Source: Burkholderiales bacterium (lineage in GTDB: Bacteria; Pseudomonadota; Gammaproteobacteria; Burkholderiales; SG8-41). From it: DNA of 64,000 nucleotides. The number at the start of each line of letters is the position of its first letter. Positions within the stretch are counted from its first letter, which is position 1. Shown here piece after piece: positions 1-8,734 of the stretch. The translations under genes and the position numbers were made by a program. Location of the stretch: NCBI GenBank assembly GCA_036262035.1, contig DATAJS010000025.1, positions 1 through 64,000 on the forward strand, given 5' to 3'. Under the pieces are notes generated by a model, which ran no database searches, was not told where the DNA came from, and saw only the letters and a list, made by a program, of their open reading frames with translations.

Positions 1-499
1 GGTATGCATCAGGGTGCTTCAGCGCGATCGTGAGCGCGCCATGGCCGCCCATCGAGTGCCCGAAGATCGCGGCGCGCTCGGTCTCGATCGGGAACGCATC
101 GGCCATCAAGCTCGGCAGCTCGAGCGTCACGTACGAGTACATGCGATAGCCCGCCGACCACGGCGCTTGGGTAGCGTCGACGTAGAAGCCCGCGCCGAGG
201 CCGAAGTCGTAGCTGTCCGCCTCGCCGGGAATACCGAGCCCTCGCGGGCTCGTATCCGGCACCACCAGCGCGACGCCGAGCTCCGCCGCGACGCGCTGCG
301 CACCGGCTTTCACGGTGAAGTTTTCCTCGGTGCACGTGAGGCCCGAGAGCCAGTAGAGCACCGGCACGCGCTGGAAGCGCGCCAGCGGCGGGAGGAACAC
401 CGCGACGCGCATATCGCAGCGCGTTTCTTCCGAACGATGGCGGTAAACGCCCTGCGTACCGCCGAAACAACGATTTTCCGAAACGGTTTCCAGGCTCAA
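1..499 (-). CDS. fghA: S-formylglutathione hydrolase (3' end outside window)
   Basis: Hydrolyses S-formylglutathione to formate and glutathione, the last step of glutathione-dependent formaldehyde oxidation in the cytoplasm. About 166 residues are present and the C-terminus runs off the window. The esterase D-type nucleophile elbow is visible as [10 protein letters not shown] near residue 150, and the sequence [14 protein letters not shown] about residue 50 is typical of the family. I chose the TTG start at 499 because the TTG overlaps the TGA of gfa (TTGA), giving translational coupling; the frame that starts with GTG at 509 has no family similarity. The Asp and His of the triad lie outside the window. 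Its place directly after gfa and xoxF fits a formaldehyde disposal role. Confidence 0.9.
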   Translation of the reverse strand, partial: MSLETVSENRCFGGTQGVYRHRSEETRCDMRVAVFLPPLARFQRVPVLYWLSGLTCTEENFTVKAGAQRVAAELGVALVVPDTSPRGLGIPGEADSYDFGLGAGFYVDATQAPWSAGYRMYSYVTLELPSLMADAFPIETERAAIFGHSMGGHGALTIALKHPDAY

Positions 500-1074
500 G
501 CTGCTGCACCTTTCTCTTTCGCTTTCTTTGCGGTGTGCGTTGCGATCGCGTCCATCAGCGGCGGCGACAGGCAATCGTACGGCTCCAACCCGAGCGCCTT
601 CAGCCGCGCGCGCACCGCGCCCATGTTCGCCGGATCCGCCCCCGACTCGATGATCGACGACACGAACGCGGCAAACTCCGGCGGTGCGAAGCCCGGCTCG
701 GCCGAAAGCTCGGTGTGCACGAAGTCGAGGCCGTAAAAAGGATGTCCCTGGTTCTCGATCCGGCCGTACATGTGCACACCGCAGTCCCTGCACGCGTAGC
801 GCTGGATCGTCGCCTGCGGATCGACGATCTCGAGCTTACCCGCATTCTCGGTCACTTCGAGCTTGTCACGCGGGATCACGGCCACCTGGGCAAAGAGCGC
901 GCCTGCGGGTTTCCAGCACCTGGTACAGCCGCACACGTGATTGTGCGCAACCTGTGCGTTGACCCGCACCGCCACTTTACCGTCGCCGCACCTGCAATAG
1001 AGCGTCCCGCCCGCGAAGTTCGCGGCGGCGGGCTCCAGCCCCTGGTCGACTGCCGGATGTATCGCCAGCGCCAT
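496..1074 (-). CDS. gfa: S-(hydroxymethyl)glutathione synthase (GFA/CENP-V fold)
   Basis: 192 residues, the usual length of Gfa. The family condenses formaldehyde with glutathione to S-hydroxymethylglutathione and binds zinc through cysteine clusters. Visible here are LYCRCGDG (about 27-34), HVCGCTRCW (about 47-55) and YACRDCG (about 93-99), which match the Gfa zinc ligands, and the C-terminus [17 protein letters not shown] is characteristic of true Gfa rather than generic GFA-domain proteins. A strong Shine-Dalgarno (AAGGAGG) lies about 7 nt before the ATG. It follows a small secreted-protein gene by 36 nt and its stop overlaps the fghA start. Whether catalysis is needed or the protein mainly carries formaldehyde is debated for the family. 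Confidence 0.88.
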   Translation of the reverse strand: MALAIHPAVDQGLEPAAANFAGGTLYCRCGDGKVAVRVNAQVAHNHVCGCTRCWKPAGALFAQVAVIPRDKLEVTENAGKLEIVDPQATIQRYACRDCGVHMYGRIENQGHPFYGLDFVHTELSAEPGFAPPEFAAFVSSIIESGADPANMGAVRARLKALGLEPYDCLSPPLMDAIATHTAKKAKEKGAAA

Positions 1075-1110
1075 GATGCCCTCCTTCGGTGAGTGAAGCC
1101 TCGTGTCGAG

Positions 1111-1449
1111 TCAGTCCTCCAGAAAACAGCGCTTCTTCGCGTCGGCCTGCAGCTCGCGGAACGTCGCGATGCGCTTGCGCCCGTCCTTCATGTCGCGCAG
1201 CGCTCCGCCACGCTCGCCGGCGATGGTCGCCGCGTTCGTAACCGTCCACAGATCGACCCAGCGCGCGTAATCGACCTTGGACGCGATGGCATCGATAGTG
1301 CACGAGCACTTGTAGAGCGCTTCCTGCGGGAGCGCCTTGCTCGTGCGCATGCACTCGAGCACGAACTCGACGCGTGCCTGCGTCGGGAAGTCGTTCGCGC
1401 CCGCGAGCGCTGGCCACGCGAGGCACGCGATGGCGAAGAACGGTCTCAC
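1111..1449 (-). CDS. small secreted Cys-containing protein of the methanol dehydrogenase operon
   Basis: 112 residues with a signal peptide (MRPFFAIACLAWPALAGA, cleavage probably after AGA), so periplasmic. The mature part has cysteines in LECMRTS, in the motif YKCSCTIDAIASK and near the end (KRCFLED), which suggests disulfides. The GTG start at 1449 overlaps the TGA of the xoxJ-like gene (GTGA), so it is translationally coupled to it. I do not recognise a named family; the position between xoxJ and gfa suggests a helper of the periplasmic methanol dehydrogenase, but that is inferred from context only. A longer reading starting farther upstream exists in this frame but would overlap xoxJ and lacks a signal peptide at its start. 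Confidence 0.7.
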   Translation of the reverse strand: MRPFFAIACLAWPALAGANDFPTQARVEFVLECMRTSKALPQEALYKCSCTIDAIASKVDYARWVDLWTVTNAATIAGERGGALRDMKDGRKRIATFRELQADAKKRCFLED

Positions 1450-2279
1450 GGCAGCAGCTCGCCGCGCTCGTCGACGAGCGGCACGTTGTACTCGCGCAGG
1501 ATCTTCGCGATGTCCGCGCGGTTGTCCGCGATGAGCTTCTCGAGGATGCGCTTCCACTCGGGCTCGCCGTAGCGCACCCCCATCGCGATCGCGTAGTCGA
1601 ACCGGACGCCGGGCTCGGACTCGAGCGCGACGAGCTTGAGGTCGGCGCCGCGCACGCGCTTCGCGAAGTAACCCGCGATGGGACCCCAGACGATCGCCGC
1701 GTCGATGGCCCCGAGGACGAGGTCCTTCTCGACGATCTCACCCGGATACTGCTCGGGATCGGGCGACAGGATCGGATAGATCTTCGCCTGCGCTTCCCAA
1801 CCGTGCCTGGCGAGCCACGTCGCGCCGGGCGACCGGTCGTAGACGCCGATGGTGAGCTTCCGCGCCGCTTCGGCCGGCAACGCGAGGAGATCCGCGCCGC
1901 GTTTCACCCCATCGAGCCCGTTGCCCTTGGGATAGACCAGCATGTACGTCGAGCGGTAGTACGGCGCGGTCGCGGACGCCTGCTCGTAGCCGGCGGGGAT
2001 GCCCATCACGACGTCGCAGCGGTAGTCCTCGCCGGGCAGGCGATAGCGCAGCGTGTTGCGGATGAAGTTCATGCGCTGGGGAAACGCGTAGCTTTTCACC
2101 GGCAGGCCGAGCCTCGCCGCGAAGAGCTCGGCGATGCGGTTCTCGAGCCCTTCCCCGCGCGTATTCGAGAACGGGAGGTTGGACGGATCGATGCACGGCC
2201 GGAATGCGGCCGGCATCTCCGCGCCCTGGCACAGCGTCGCGCCGGCCAGCAGCACGGGAGCGAGCAGCGCCCGCCTCAC
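1446..2279 (-). CDS. xoxJ: XoxJ-like periplasmic binding protein of the methanol dehydrogenase cluster
   Basis: 277 residues. Belongs to the family-3 solute-binding-like proteins linked to quinoprotein dehydrogenases (MxaJ/XoxJ), thought to help activate or mature the PQQ enzyme in the periplasm. Seen: a signal peptide ([20 protein letters not shown]), then FRPCIDPSNLPFSN, the typical opening of the mature family, and DVVMGIPAGYEQ and GAIDAAIVWGPIAGYFA in the second lobe. The GTG start at 2279 overlaps the stop of the upstream cytochrome gene (GTGA). The order xoxF-cytochrome-xoxJ matches known xox clusters. It is not expected to work with an ABC permease; none is nearby. Confidence 0.85.
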   Translation of the reverse strand: MRRALLAPVLLAGATLCQGAEMPAAFRPCIDPSNLPFSNTRGEGLENRIAELFAARLGLPVKSYAFPQRMNFIRNTLRYRLPGEDYRCDVVMGIPAGYEQASATAPYYRSTYMLVYPKGNGLDGVKRGADLLALPAEAARKLTIGVYDRSPGATWLARHGWEAQAKIYPILSPDPEQYPGEIVEKDLVLGAIDAAIVWGPIAGYFAKRVRGADLKLVALESEPGVRFDYAIAMGVRYGEPEWKRILEKLIADNRADIAKILREYNVPLVDERGELLP

Positions 2280-2683
2280 TGCGGCATCTCCTGGACGCGG
2301 GCCTGCGTGATCGCGCCTTCGGCGCGGCCCTTGAGGTAGGCGTACAGGCCGTCCGTGTTGTCCATCACCATCCTGCTCGTCGTGAAGCTCGGCATGCCCT
2401 TCTCCAGCCGGCCTTCGGTGACGACCTTGACGAACTCCTGCTTGCTGAGCGTCTTCATGCTCACCAGCAGCGACGGACCGACGAGTCCCTGCTGGTTCGC
2501 GCCGTGACAGCGGTCGCACGCGGCCGCGCGCCATGCGCGAAAGCCGTTCATCGTCTTCGCGTCGACCTTGAAGCCGTCGACGACGATGTACGGCTTGTCG
2601 TCAGCCCCGTCCGCCGCGGCAGCCTGCACCGCGGCGGACACGCACCCTGCGAACAGCGCGGGCGCGAGCGCCCGGTGGATCAT
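2276..2683 (-). CDS. xoxG: cytochrome c, XoxG-like electron acceptor
   Basis: 135 residues. Signal peptide ([21 protein letters not shown]) followed by a single class I cytochrome c domain: haem-attachment motif CDRCH at residues 56-60 and probable axial Met98 in KGMPSF. It should receive electrons from XoxF in the periplasm. The ATG at 2683 overlaps the xoxF stop (ATGA), and its own stop overlaps the next gene. Assignment to XoxG rests on size, single haem and position immediately downstream of xoxF; the sequence alone shows only a small c-type cytochrome. Confidence 0.85.
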   Translation of the reverse strand: MIHRALAPALFAGCVSAAVQAAAADGADDKPYIVVDGFKVDAKTMNGFRAWRAAACDRCHGANQQGLVGPSLLVSMKTLSKQEFVKVVTEGRLEKGMPSFTTSRMVMDNTDGLYAYLKGRAEGAITQARVQEMPQ

Positions 2684-4509
2684 TTGGTCGCGACGACCTG
2701 GTCGGGCAGCGCGAAGACCGTCAGCGATCCGCCGAGGTCGGTGTAATCGCGCAGCTCCTTGTAGCCGCCGACCGCGCCGAGCCCGTCGGTGTCCTTCTCG
2801 AGCCCCGCCGCCATGCCGATGCCTGCCCAGCCGCCGATACCCGAGTACACGCCGATGTACTGCTTGCCCTTGTGCTGGTAGGTGAAGACGTTGCCGATGA
2901 TCCCCGACGGCGTCTTGAACCTGAAGAGCTCCTTGTTGATGTTGTTCGCGTCGACGCACTTCAGATAGCCCTCGAGCGTCCCGTAGCACGCGAGCCCGCC
3001 CGCGGTGACCAGCGCGCCGCTCCACACCGAGAACTTCTCGGCCTTGCTCTGCACGATGCGGCCCTGGCTCGCGTCCCACACGATGAAGTTGCCCATGCCG
3101 CCGTGGCTGCCGGGCGTGGGATACATCGAGAGCGTTGCGCCGACGTACGGCTGGCCCGCGACGTAATCGACCTTGAACGGCTCGTAATCCATGCAGACAT
3201 GATTCGTCGGCACGTAGAACAGCCGGTTCTTCGGGTTGTACGCGGCGGGCTGCTGGTCCTTCGAGCCGAGCGCGGCGGGACAGATCCCCTTGGTGTTGAC
3301 CTCGGGCCCGTTCTGCGCGGTCGAGTACGCCTTCACCACCTGCGGGCGGCCGGTCTTCATGTCAACGTGGGTCGCCCAGTTCACTTTCGGATCGAACTTG
3401 GCGGCGACGAGCAGCGCGCCGGTGGCGCGGTCGAGCGTGTAGCCGAAGCCGTTGCGGTCGAAGTGAACCAGCGCCCTGGTCGGCTTGCCCTTGACGTTGA
3501 GGTCGGCGAGGATCATCTCGTTGACGCCGTCGAAATCCCACTCGTCGTACGGCGTCATCTGGTAGACCCACTTCGCCATGCCGGTGTCGACGTCGCGCGC
3601 CATGATCGTCATCGACCAGCGGTTGTCGCCCGGGCGCTGCGCCGGGTTCCACGTCGACGGGTTGCCGGTGCCGTAGTACATGAGGTTCAGCGCCTTGTCG
3701 TAGCTGTACCAGCCCCACGTCGTGCCGCCGCCGTTCTTCCACTGGTCGCCCTGCCACGTCGACAGCGACGAGTTCTCGCCGACCGGCTGCAGCGTGCCGT
3801 CGGTCCAGGTCATCGTCTTCTGCGGGTCGATCAGCATCTCGGCGTCGGGCCCGGTGCTGTACGCCTTCCACACCTGGTTGCCGGTGTTGATGTCGTACGC
3901 CGCGACGAAGCCGCGCACGCCCCACTCGCCGCCGGAGATGCCGGTGATCACCTTGTCCTTGAAGACGTGCGGCGCGTTGGTGTTCACCGCGCCGACTTTC
4001 GGGTCGCCGTTCTTCACCGACCAGAGGACGTTGCCGCTCTTCGCGTCGAGCGCGACGAGCGTGCTGTCGGCCTGCTGGAGGAAGATCTTGTTCTCGGCGT
4101 AGGCGAGCCCGCGATACACGGTGTCGCAGCACATCTGCGGGATCACCGCGGTGTCCTGCCTGGGCTCGTAGCGCCAGACGATCTTGCGCGTGTCGAGGTC
4201 GATCGCGAAGATCTTGTTGGGGAACGGCGTATGGACGTACATCATGCCGTTCACGACGAGCGGCGAGCCTTCGTGACCGCGCAGCACGCCGGTGGAGAAC
4301 ATCCACGCGACCTGCATCCTGCCGACGTTCTGCCTGTTGATCTGGCCGAGCTTGCTGTAGCGCTGGTTGTACATGTCACCAGCCTGCATCGCCCAGTTCT
4401 TCGGATCGGAGATGAGCTTTTCGAGCTCGCCGTTGGCTGCGGCCATACGGGGAATCGAGAGCAGCAATGGCAGGAACGCCATCGCCAACCACCTGGAAGC
4501 GCTTTGCAT
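2680..4509 (-). CDS. xoxF: lanthanide-dependent PQQ methanol dehydrogenase XoxF
   Basis: 609 residues, an eight-bladed propeller quinoprotein that oxidises methanol in the periplasm with PQQ and a rare-earth ion. Key residues are all visible (numbering from the ATG at 4509): vicinal cysteines 127-128 in QMCCDTV, which form the disulfide over PQQ; metal ligands Glu195 (SGGEWGVRG) and Asn283 ([10 protein letters not shown]); catalytic Asp325; and the diagnostic extra Asp327 in [11 protein letters not shown], which is Ala in calcium-dependent MxaF. I prefer the second ATG (4509) over the one at 4521 because GGAGG lies 5 nt before it; the signal peptide ([20 protein letters not shown]) is intact either way. 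First gene of a 4-nt-overlap operon with the cytochrome, xoxJ, gfa and fghA. No PQQ biosynthesis genes are in the window. Confidence 0.96.
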   Translation of the reverse strand: MQSASRWLAMAFLPLLLSIPRMAAANGELEKLISDPKNWAMQAGDMYNQRYSKLGQINRQNVGRMQVAWMFSTGVLRGHEGSPLVVNGMMYVHTPFPNKIFAIDLDTRKIVWRYEPRQDTAVIPQMCCDTVYRGLAYAENKIFLQQADSTLVALDAKSGNVLWSVKNGDPKVGAVNTNAPHVFKDKVITGISGGEWGVRGFVAAYDINTGNQVWKAYSTGPDAEMLIDPQKTMTWTDGTLQPVGENSSLSTWQGDQWKNGGGTTWGWYSYDKALNLMYYGTGNPSTWNPAQRPGDNRWSMTIMARDVDTGMAKWVYQMTPYDEWDFDGVNEMILADLNVKGKPTRALVHFDRNGFGYTLDRATGALLVAAKFDPKVNWATHVDMKTGRPQVVKAYSTAQNGPEVNTKGICPAALGSKDQQPAAYNPKNRLFYVPTNHVCMDYEPFKVDYVAGQPYVGATLSMYPTPGSHGGMGNFIVWDASQGRIVQSKAEKFSVWSGALVTAGGLACYGTLEGYLKCVDANNINKELFRFKTPSGIIGNVFTYQHKGKQYIGVYSGIGGWAGIGMAAGLEKDTDGLGAVGGYKELRDYTDLGGSLTVFALPDQVVATK

Positions 4510-4594
4510 GACGGCCTCCATTCGTTGTGGATTCCTGGGAGGCGATCTGCGCGCCGGGCTACCTTGCGTGCTACGCAGGTCGCCTACGCAAAAA

Positions 4595-4623
4595 AGTCTC
4601 TGCTTGCGCTAATGCGATGTCAA
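4595..4623 (-). promoter_or_regulatory. possible promoter of the xoxF operon
   Basis: On the minus strand a perfect TTGACA (4623-4618) is followed after 17 nt by GAGACT (4600-4595), which keeps only three of six -10 consensus positions. It lies about 86 nt upstream of the preferred xoxF start, in the only non-coding gap before the operon. The match is weak at the -10 and the site is a suggestion only. Confidence 0.25.
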
Positions 4624-4672
4624 ACGAATTCGAGCCGACCGTAGGGTTTTGGCGGACAACATGACCCTCCGC

Positions 4673-5134
4673 TCAGTAGTGCGACTTGAAGCTGACGCCG
4701 CCGCGCTTAACGAGATCGTCGAGGTCGATGTAAGAGCGCTTGGTTTCCTTGTCGACGGTGAACTGGAGCTTGCGATCCGATTCCGGCGTGCCGCGCACCG
4801 CGAGCAGGGTGAGTCCTTCCTTCACCTCCCACTCGTGCGCGCCCGCGATGCCCGGCGGCGCGTAGATCGCGCAGCCGGCGTGCACCTCGTACTCCTTGCC
4901 TTCATAATCGCGCACCGTCGCGTGACCCGACAGCACGAAGTAGAACGCTTCGATCGGGTGCCAGTGCAGCGCCTCGATCGCGCCGGGCAGATAGCTCGCG
5001 ACGCCGATGCGCAGCCGGTCGGTCGGCACCTCTGGACAACCGACCAGGCGCTTGAAGCGCTGCTCGGGAATCACGCCTTTGCCGGCGGCGACGTCGGCGG
5101 CGTCGATGACTTTCAACGTCGATTGGATTTCCAT
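4673..5134 (-). CDS. single-domain cupin protein
   Basis: 153 residues, a small beta-barrel cupin. The first metal-binding motif is seen as ALHWHPIEAFYFVLSG (His57, His59, Glu62) and the second as GCAIYAPPGIAGAHEW with its His. Such proteins bind a divalent metal and act as dioxygenases, isomerases or sensors; the substrate cannot be told. A good Shine-Dalgarno (GGAGGGGAGGA) precedes the ATG. No signal peptide, so cytoplasmic. It sits between the xoxF operon and an alpha/beta hydrolase gene, separated from the latter by a palindromic repeat, so operon membership is uncertain. Confidence 0.8.
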   Translation of the reverse strand: MEIQSTLKVIDAADVAAGKGVIPEQRFKRLVGCPEVPTDRLRIGVASYLPGAIEALHWHPIEAFYFVLSGHATVRDYEGKEYEVHAGCAIYAPPGIAGAHEWEVKEGLTLLAVRGTPESDRKLQFTVDKETKRSYIDLDDLVKRGGVSFKSHY

Positions 5135-5157
5135 TCGATCCTCCCCTCCGTCTGCTC

Positions 5158-5213
5158 GTAGGGTGCGCGCAAGCGCACCGCGCCCTCAGCGGTGCGTTAG
5201 CACGCACCCTACG
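5158..5213. repeat. palindromic repeat, GTAGGGTGCG family
   Basis: The outer arms read GTAGGGTGCG and CGCACCCTAC, with a second inner palindrome around AAGCGCACCGC / GCGGTGCGTT. Related copies lie at 35728-35764, 37131-37226 and 60641-60696, all between genes. A hairpin here would separate the cupin and hydrolase genes and could act as an mRNA end. Confidence 0.75.
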
Positions 5214-5216
5214 GCG

Positions 5217-6452
5217 TTAATCGAACCAGCGGCGCTTATAGCTGACCTGCGAAGCGTTGGGTCCGTTCCCCGTCGGCTCCAGCCACAGCGTCTTGCCCGG
5301 ATGCTTCACCGGCTTGCCTTCGAAGCGGTCGCGCAGCCAGTCGCAGACGAAGGCGTGGATGTCGGCCTCCCACACCGAGCTGCGCGCTTTCTGGGTGACC
5401 GAGCCGTTGTGGAACTGGTCGGGCAGCAGCCACAGCTCCGCCGGCGCCTTCATCTTGTCGAACAGGCGGTACACCTCGGCGATCGGCGCGCGCGGATCGT
5501 ACTCGCCCGCCACGAGCAGCGTCGGCGCGACGATCTTCTCCATCAGGTCTTCGACGCTCATCGCCGCGAGCACGCGGTCGAGCTCTTCTTCGCTGGACGA
5601 CTGAGTGAGATACGCGAAGAGCTGCTTGTAGCGCGGCGATTCCTCGGTCGTGATGTAGTACTTGTCGACGAACGAGGCCCACGGCGCCGCGATCGCCGCG
5701 AAGCGATGCTCCTTCGCCGCGGTGCGCACCGCCCAGTGCGAGCCGAACGACAGGCCGTAGAGGCCGAGCTTCTTCGGATCGACTTCCTTGCGCGTGAGGA
5801 GGTAGTCGACGACCGCCGTCACCGCGTCCTCGTAGTTGTCCGCGGTGAGACGGATGCCGCGCAGGTTGCTCTCGCCCTGGCCCGGGCCGTCGAACGAGAA
5901 CGCGTGCATGCCGCGCTGGAGCGCCTGGTTGTAGTACGGGTTCGGCCACGCTTCCTTGGTCTGGTCGCAGCCGGGGATGTAGAACACGAGCGGCTTCGGG
6001 CCGTCGCCCTTTGCTAAGTGGAGGTTCCCCGAGACGACCGTGTCCTTCCACGGCACGTCGACATGCTCGATGCGGTAGGGCGCGCACTCGCGCACCTTGT
6101 CGAAGCAGCGGATGACGCCGCCGTGCAGGAAGCGCTTCTCGTCGCCGGTCTCGAACACCACGTGCTGCGCGTCGGCGTAGCCGAGCGCGGCCTGGTAGTA
6201 GAGCTCCATCGCGGTCTCGCGATGGCCCGCTTCGGCCTCGGTCTGTGCGAGGCGCTCCATCTTCGCCGCGTCGCGTCCGACGTGCTTGGAGATCATCTCG
6301 TGGCTGCGCACCGTGCGCGGCAGGCGGCCGCGGCCGTCGGGCTGGAAGTGGAAGACCTTGCCGGTCTCCTTCACCATCCAGTCGAAGAACCACTGCTGCT
6401 CGTCGCGCTTGAGGTGCGGCCGGCCGGTCCTGGCGTTCTTGGGGCTGGCCAT
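5217..6452 (-). CDS. alpha/beta hydrolase (FrsA / dihydroxypseudooxynicotine hydrolase-like)
   Basis: 411 residues. An N-terminal helical part of about 140 residues is followed by the alpha/beta hydrolase core. The nucleophile elbow is GLYGLSFGSH with Ser235, the oxyanion region lies around FYIPGCDQTKEAW, an acidic residue sits in VAGEYDPRAP, and the His is in LPDQFHNGS. This layout matches large C-C or ester hydrolases of the FrsA/DUF1100 type; the substrate is unknown. The ATG at 6452 overlaps the TGA of the DUF1330 gene by one base (TGATG); a GTG at 6455 would give one more residue. Coupled with the DUF1330 gene, so the two probably act in one degradative step or pathway. Confidence 0.8.
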   Translation of the reverse strand: MASPKNARTGRPHLKRDEQQWFFDWMVKETGKVFHFQPDGRGRLPRTVRSHEMISKHVGRDAAKMERLAQTEAEAGHRETAMELYYQAALGYADAQHVVFETGDEKRFLHGGVIRCFDKVRECAPYRIEHVDVPWKDTVVSGNLHLAKGDGPKPLVFYIPGCDQTKEAWPNPYYNQALQRGMHAFSFDGPGQGESNLRGIRLTADNYEDAVTAVVDYLLTRKEVDPKKLGLYGLSFGSHWAVRTAAKEHRFAAIAAPWASFVDKYYITTEESPRYKQLFAYLTQSSSEEELDRVLAAMSVEDLMEKIVAPTLLVAGEYDPRAPIAEVYRLFDKMKAPAELWLLPDQFHNGSVTQKARSSVWEADIHAFVCDWLRDRFEGKPVKHPGKTLWLEPTGNGPNASQVSYKRRWFD

Positions 6453-6745
6453 CACTCGATCCCTTCAACGATGCGCATGTCGCGCTCGGCGCCGTTGTTG
6501 AAAGCGCGCAACGCTTCCTGGTAGCCGGGGCTGTCGTGCGCCTTGATCGCGGCGTCTACGCTCGGAAACTCGATCATCACCGTGCGCTGGTTCAGTCCCG
6601 CTTCGTACGTCTTGGCGACGCCGCCGCGCGCGAGGAACTTGCCGCCCGCGGCCTGGATCGCGGGTCCGGCGAGCTTCGCGTACGCCGCGAGCGCATCGGG
6701 GTTGGAGATCGAGCGGTAGAAACAGATCCAGTAGGCTTTTGCCAC
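6452..6745 (-). CDS. DUF1330 protein
   Basis: 97 residues, the usual length of the DUF1330 family (dimeric ferredoxin-like fold). Typical family features seen are the N-terminal KAYWICFYRSISNPDAL, GGKFLARGG in the middle, and VMIEFPSVDAAIKAHDSPGYQ. Function is not known for the family; small dimeric alpha-beta barrel proteins of this kind can be enzymes or binding proteins. First gene of a pair with the alpha/beta hydrolase, whose start touches its stop. Confidence 0.85.
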   Translation of the reverse strand: MAKAYWICFYRSISNPDALAAYAKLAGPAIQAAGGKFLARGGVAKTYEAGLNQRTVMIEFPSVDAAIKAHDSPGYQEALRAFNNGAERDMRIVEGIE

Positions 6746-6785
6746 GGTTGCCCCCTTTGAAAGGTGATGAAGTGATGAGGTGACG

Positions 6786-7742
6786 TCAGAGCCTCGGTAT
6801 TCCCGACTCCAGTATGACCTTCCTGAACTTCTCTACATCGGTCTTGACGACTCGCGAGAATTCCTCGGGCGTGTTGCCCACGGTGACGAGGCCGAGCTGT
6901 GCGAAACGCTCCCTGACTTCGGGCGTCTGGAGCGCGGACAGCACCGCCTGGTGCAGACGCCTCAACACGCGCTCCGGAACCTTCTTCGGCGCGAAGAAAC
7001 CGTTCCAGTACTGGAAATCATAGCCGGGCACGCCCTGCTCGGCGACGGTGGGAACATTGGGCAGCAGCGGATGGCGCTGCGCGCTCGTGATGCCGTAAGC
7101 CTTCATGCGGCCCGCGTTGATGTGGGTCATCGATGCGAGCGGCGTCAGCAGCGAGATGTGCGACTCGCCCGCGACGACCGACAGCTCGGACGGCGCGCTG
7201 CCTTTGTAGTGCACGTTGTTCATCTCGACGCCGAGGCGCGCCCACAGCGCGTCGCCCGCGAGCTGGCCGGTCGCGCCGGCGATCGCGATATTGATCCTGC
7301 CCGGGTTCTTCTTCGCGTAGGCGGCGAGGTCCTGCAAGCCGCTGCCGGGAAGCGCCTTCGCATTGGCGGCTACGACCATGCCGGTCGTCGCGGATTCGCT
7401 GATCGGCGCGAAGTCGCGGATGACGTCGTAGGGAAGCTGCTTGTAGAGCGTGGCGTTGACCGCGTGAGTGCCGCTGTTGCCGACACAGATCGTATAGCCG
7501 TCGGCCGCGGCTTGAGCGCAGAGCTCGCTCGCGACAACGCCGTTGCTGCTCGGACGGTTGTCGACGATGAGCGTCTGGGACAGCGTCTCGCTCATCTTCG
7601 GCACGAGCAGGCGCGCCTGCACGTCCGACGGCCCTGCCGGCGCGGACGCGACGAGCACTCGTACGGGTCTCTGCTGTTGCGCCGGCGCTGCGATCGGCAG
7701 CGCCAGCAGCGCGCAGGTGAGCGCGCCGACAGTTTTTCTCAT
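6786..7742 (-). CDS. Bug/TctC-family periplasmic receptor 1
   Basis: 318 residues from the ATG at 7742, which has a very strong Shine-Dalgarno (GGAGGAGGAGG); a longer reading from 7769 lacks one. Signal peptide MRKTVGALTCALLALPIAAPA. Bug-fold marks: VRVLVASAPAGPSDVQ (usual PFAPGGGTD position, here changed to SAPAGPSD), VDNRPSSNGVVASELCAQAAADGYT and the C-terminal EKFRKVILESGIPRL. Family members bind carboxylates for tripartite tricarboxylate transport or signalling. The next gene upstream on this strand is a small His-rich protein and the one downstream is DUF1330; no TctA or TctB gene is near. Confidence 0.9.
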   Translation of the reverse strand: MRKTVGALTCALLALPIAAPAQQQRPVRVLVASAPAGPSDVQARLLVPKMSETLSQTLIVDNRPSSNGVVASELCAQAAADGYTICVGNSGTHAVNATLYKQLPYDVIRDFAPISESATTGMVVAANAKALPGSGLQDLAAYAKKNPGRINIAIAGATGQLAGDALWARLGVEMNNVHYKGSAPSELSVVAGESHISLLTPLASMTHINAGRMKAYGITSAQRHPLLPNVPTVAEQGVPGYDFQYWNGFFAPKKVPERVLRRLHQAVLSALQTPEVRERFAQLGLVTVGNTPEEFSRVVKTDVEKFRKVILESGIPRL

Positions 7743-7781
7743 GAGCCTCCTCCTCCAAGGAGGGCTCATGATAACGCGGTG

Positions 7782-8063
7782 CTATCGCAAAGGAATTACG
7801 ATATTCACCGACGGGTCCTGCACGACCACCGGCTGCGGCTCGAGCACCGTCACACGCTCGACGACGCGAGGCTCGACGAACTGCCGCTCCTGTATCACGA
7901 CGACGTCGTCGTGGTGGTGATGGCGGTGCTTGTGCTTGTGCTTGAGGTGCTTGCCGCCGTGCCGCTCGTCGTGGTCGCCGTGGCCGCGGCCGCCGCCGTG
8001 CGCCCATGCAGGCGACGTGGCAAGCAGCGTTGCTGCAAAAATGCCTGTGATGAACCGTTTCAT
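7782..8063 (-). CDS. small secreted His-rich protein A
   Basis: 93 residues. Signal peptide MKRFITGIFAATLLATSPAWA, then a metal-binding-looking stretch very rich in His, Lys and Asp (about residues 22-52, including KHKHKHRHHHHDD), then a Val/Gln/Pro segment ending in VNIVIPLR. It resembles protein B at 8735-9034 in layout and in the last residues, so the two are paralogues. The chosen ATG (8063) is the only one that gives a signal peptide. A periplasmic metal-binding or nickel-resistance-like role is possible from composition, but no named family is recognised. Confidence 0.72.
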   Translation of the reverse strand: MKRFITGIFAATLLATSPAWAHGGGRGHGDHDERHGGKHLKHKHKHRHHHHDDVVVIQERQFVEPRVVERVTVLEPQPVVVQDPSVNIVIPLR

Positions 8064-8173
8064 GACAACTCTCCCGTCAGTCTTGAGCTCCATGACGGAA
8101 AAGAGGCGAGCGTCATGCCCGCAGCCGCGGCAAAACGCGAGCGTTTGTAACGACTTGTAAGCGCGGCCGCGCG

Positions 8174-8677
8174 TCAGGTATCGATCTTCACGTTGTCGCC
8201 GATGGCGTCCTTGTCGCCGGTCAGGCGCGCCTTGGCGATCGCGTACGCGCGACCCACGGCGGTCCCCGGCGAATCCCAGTACTCGGCTTTCTCGATGTCG
8301 ACGCGCAGCAGCGCGAGGTCCGGGTCGTCGAGCCCTTTGGGGAAGAACACCTCGACCCAGTTGTTCCACAGCGCTTCCATGAGCGCTCTGTCGCGGGACA
8401 GCGACGCCCGACCCGAGATCGAAACGTAGTCCTGCTTGCCGGGATTGGCGTAGCTCAGGTTCACCTGCCACCCGCCGGCCTGCGCTTCGGCGACCTTCGG
8501 CGACGAGGCGGAGGTGAAGAACCACAGCATGCCGTCGTCGGCGCAACGCAGGGTCTGGATCGGACGGCTGCGCAGCGTGCCGTCGGCGTCCTGCGTGGTC
8601 ATCATCGCGATGCGGATGTCCTCGATCAGCTCGCGCAGGCGGGCGAAGTCCTCGCCGGAATTCTGGCTACCTTGCAT
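8174..8677 (-). CDS. pyridoxamine 5'-phosphate oxidase-like (general stress protein 26 type) flavin protein
   Basis: 167 residues, a split-barrel flavin-binding fold. Typical marks are IAMMTTQDADGTLRSRPIQT near the start, MLWFFTSASSPKV, QVNLSYANPGKQDYVSISG and the C-terminal EYWDSPGTAVGRAYAIAKA, which is the stress-protein-26 family signature. These bind FMN/FAD and are linked to stress; the substrate is not known. It lies between the two His-rich secreted-protein genes, with 57 nt to protein B and about 110 nt to protein A, all on the same strand. Confidence 0.87.
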   Translation of the reverse strand: MQGSQNSGEDFARLRELIEDIRIAMMTTQDADGTLRSRPIQTLRCADDGMLWFFTSASSPKVAEAQAGGWQVNLSYANPGKQDYVSISGRASLSRDRALMEALWNNWVEVFFPKGLDDPDLALLRVDIEKAEYWDSPGTAVGRAYAIAKARLTGDKDAIGDNVKIDT

Positions 8678-8734
8678 GGGGCACCTCTCTCGGGCAACGA
8701 ATCATGTACCCCAGCAGGCGCTGTACCCGCGAGA

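Noticed and set aside
9-509. A 166-residue minus-strand frame beginning with GTG at 509
   Set aside because: Out of frame with clear S-formylglutathione hydrolase homology; Arg-rich composition typical of a shadow frame.
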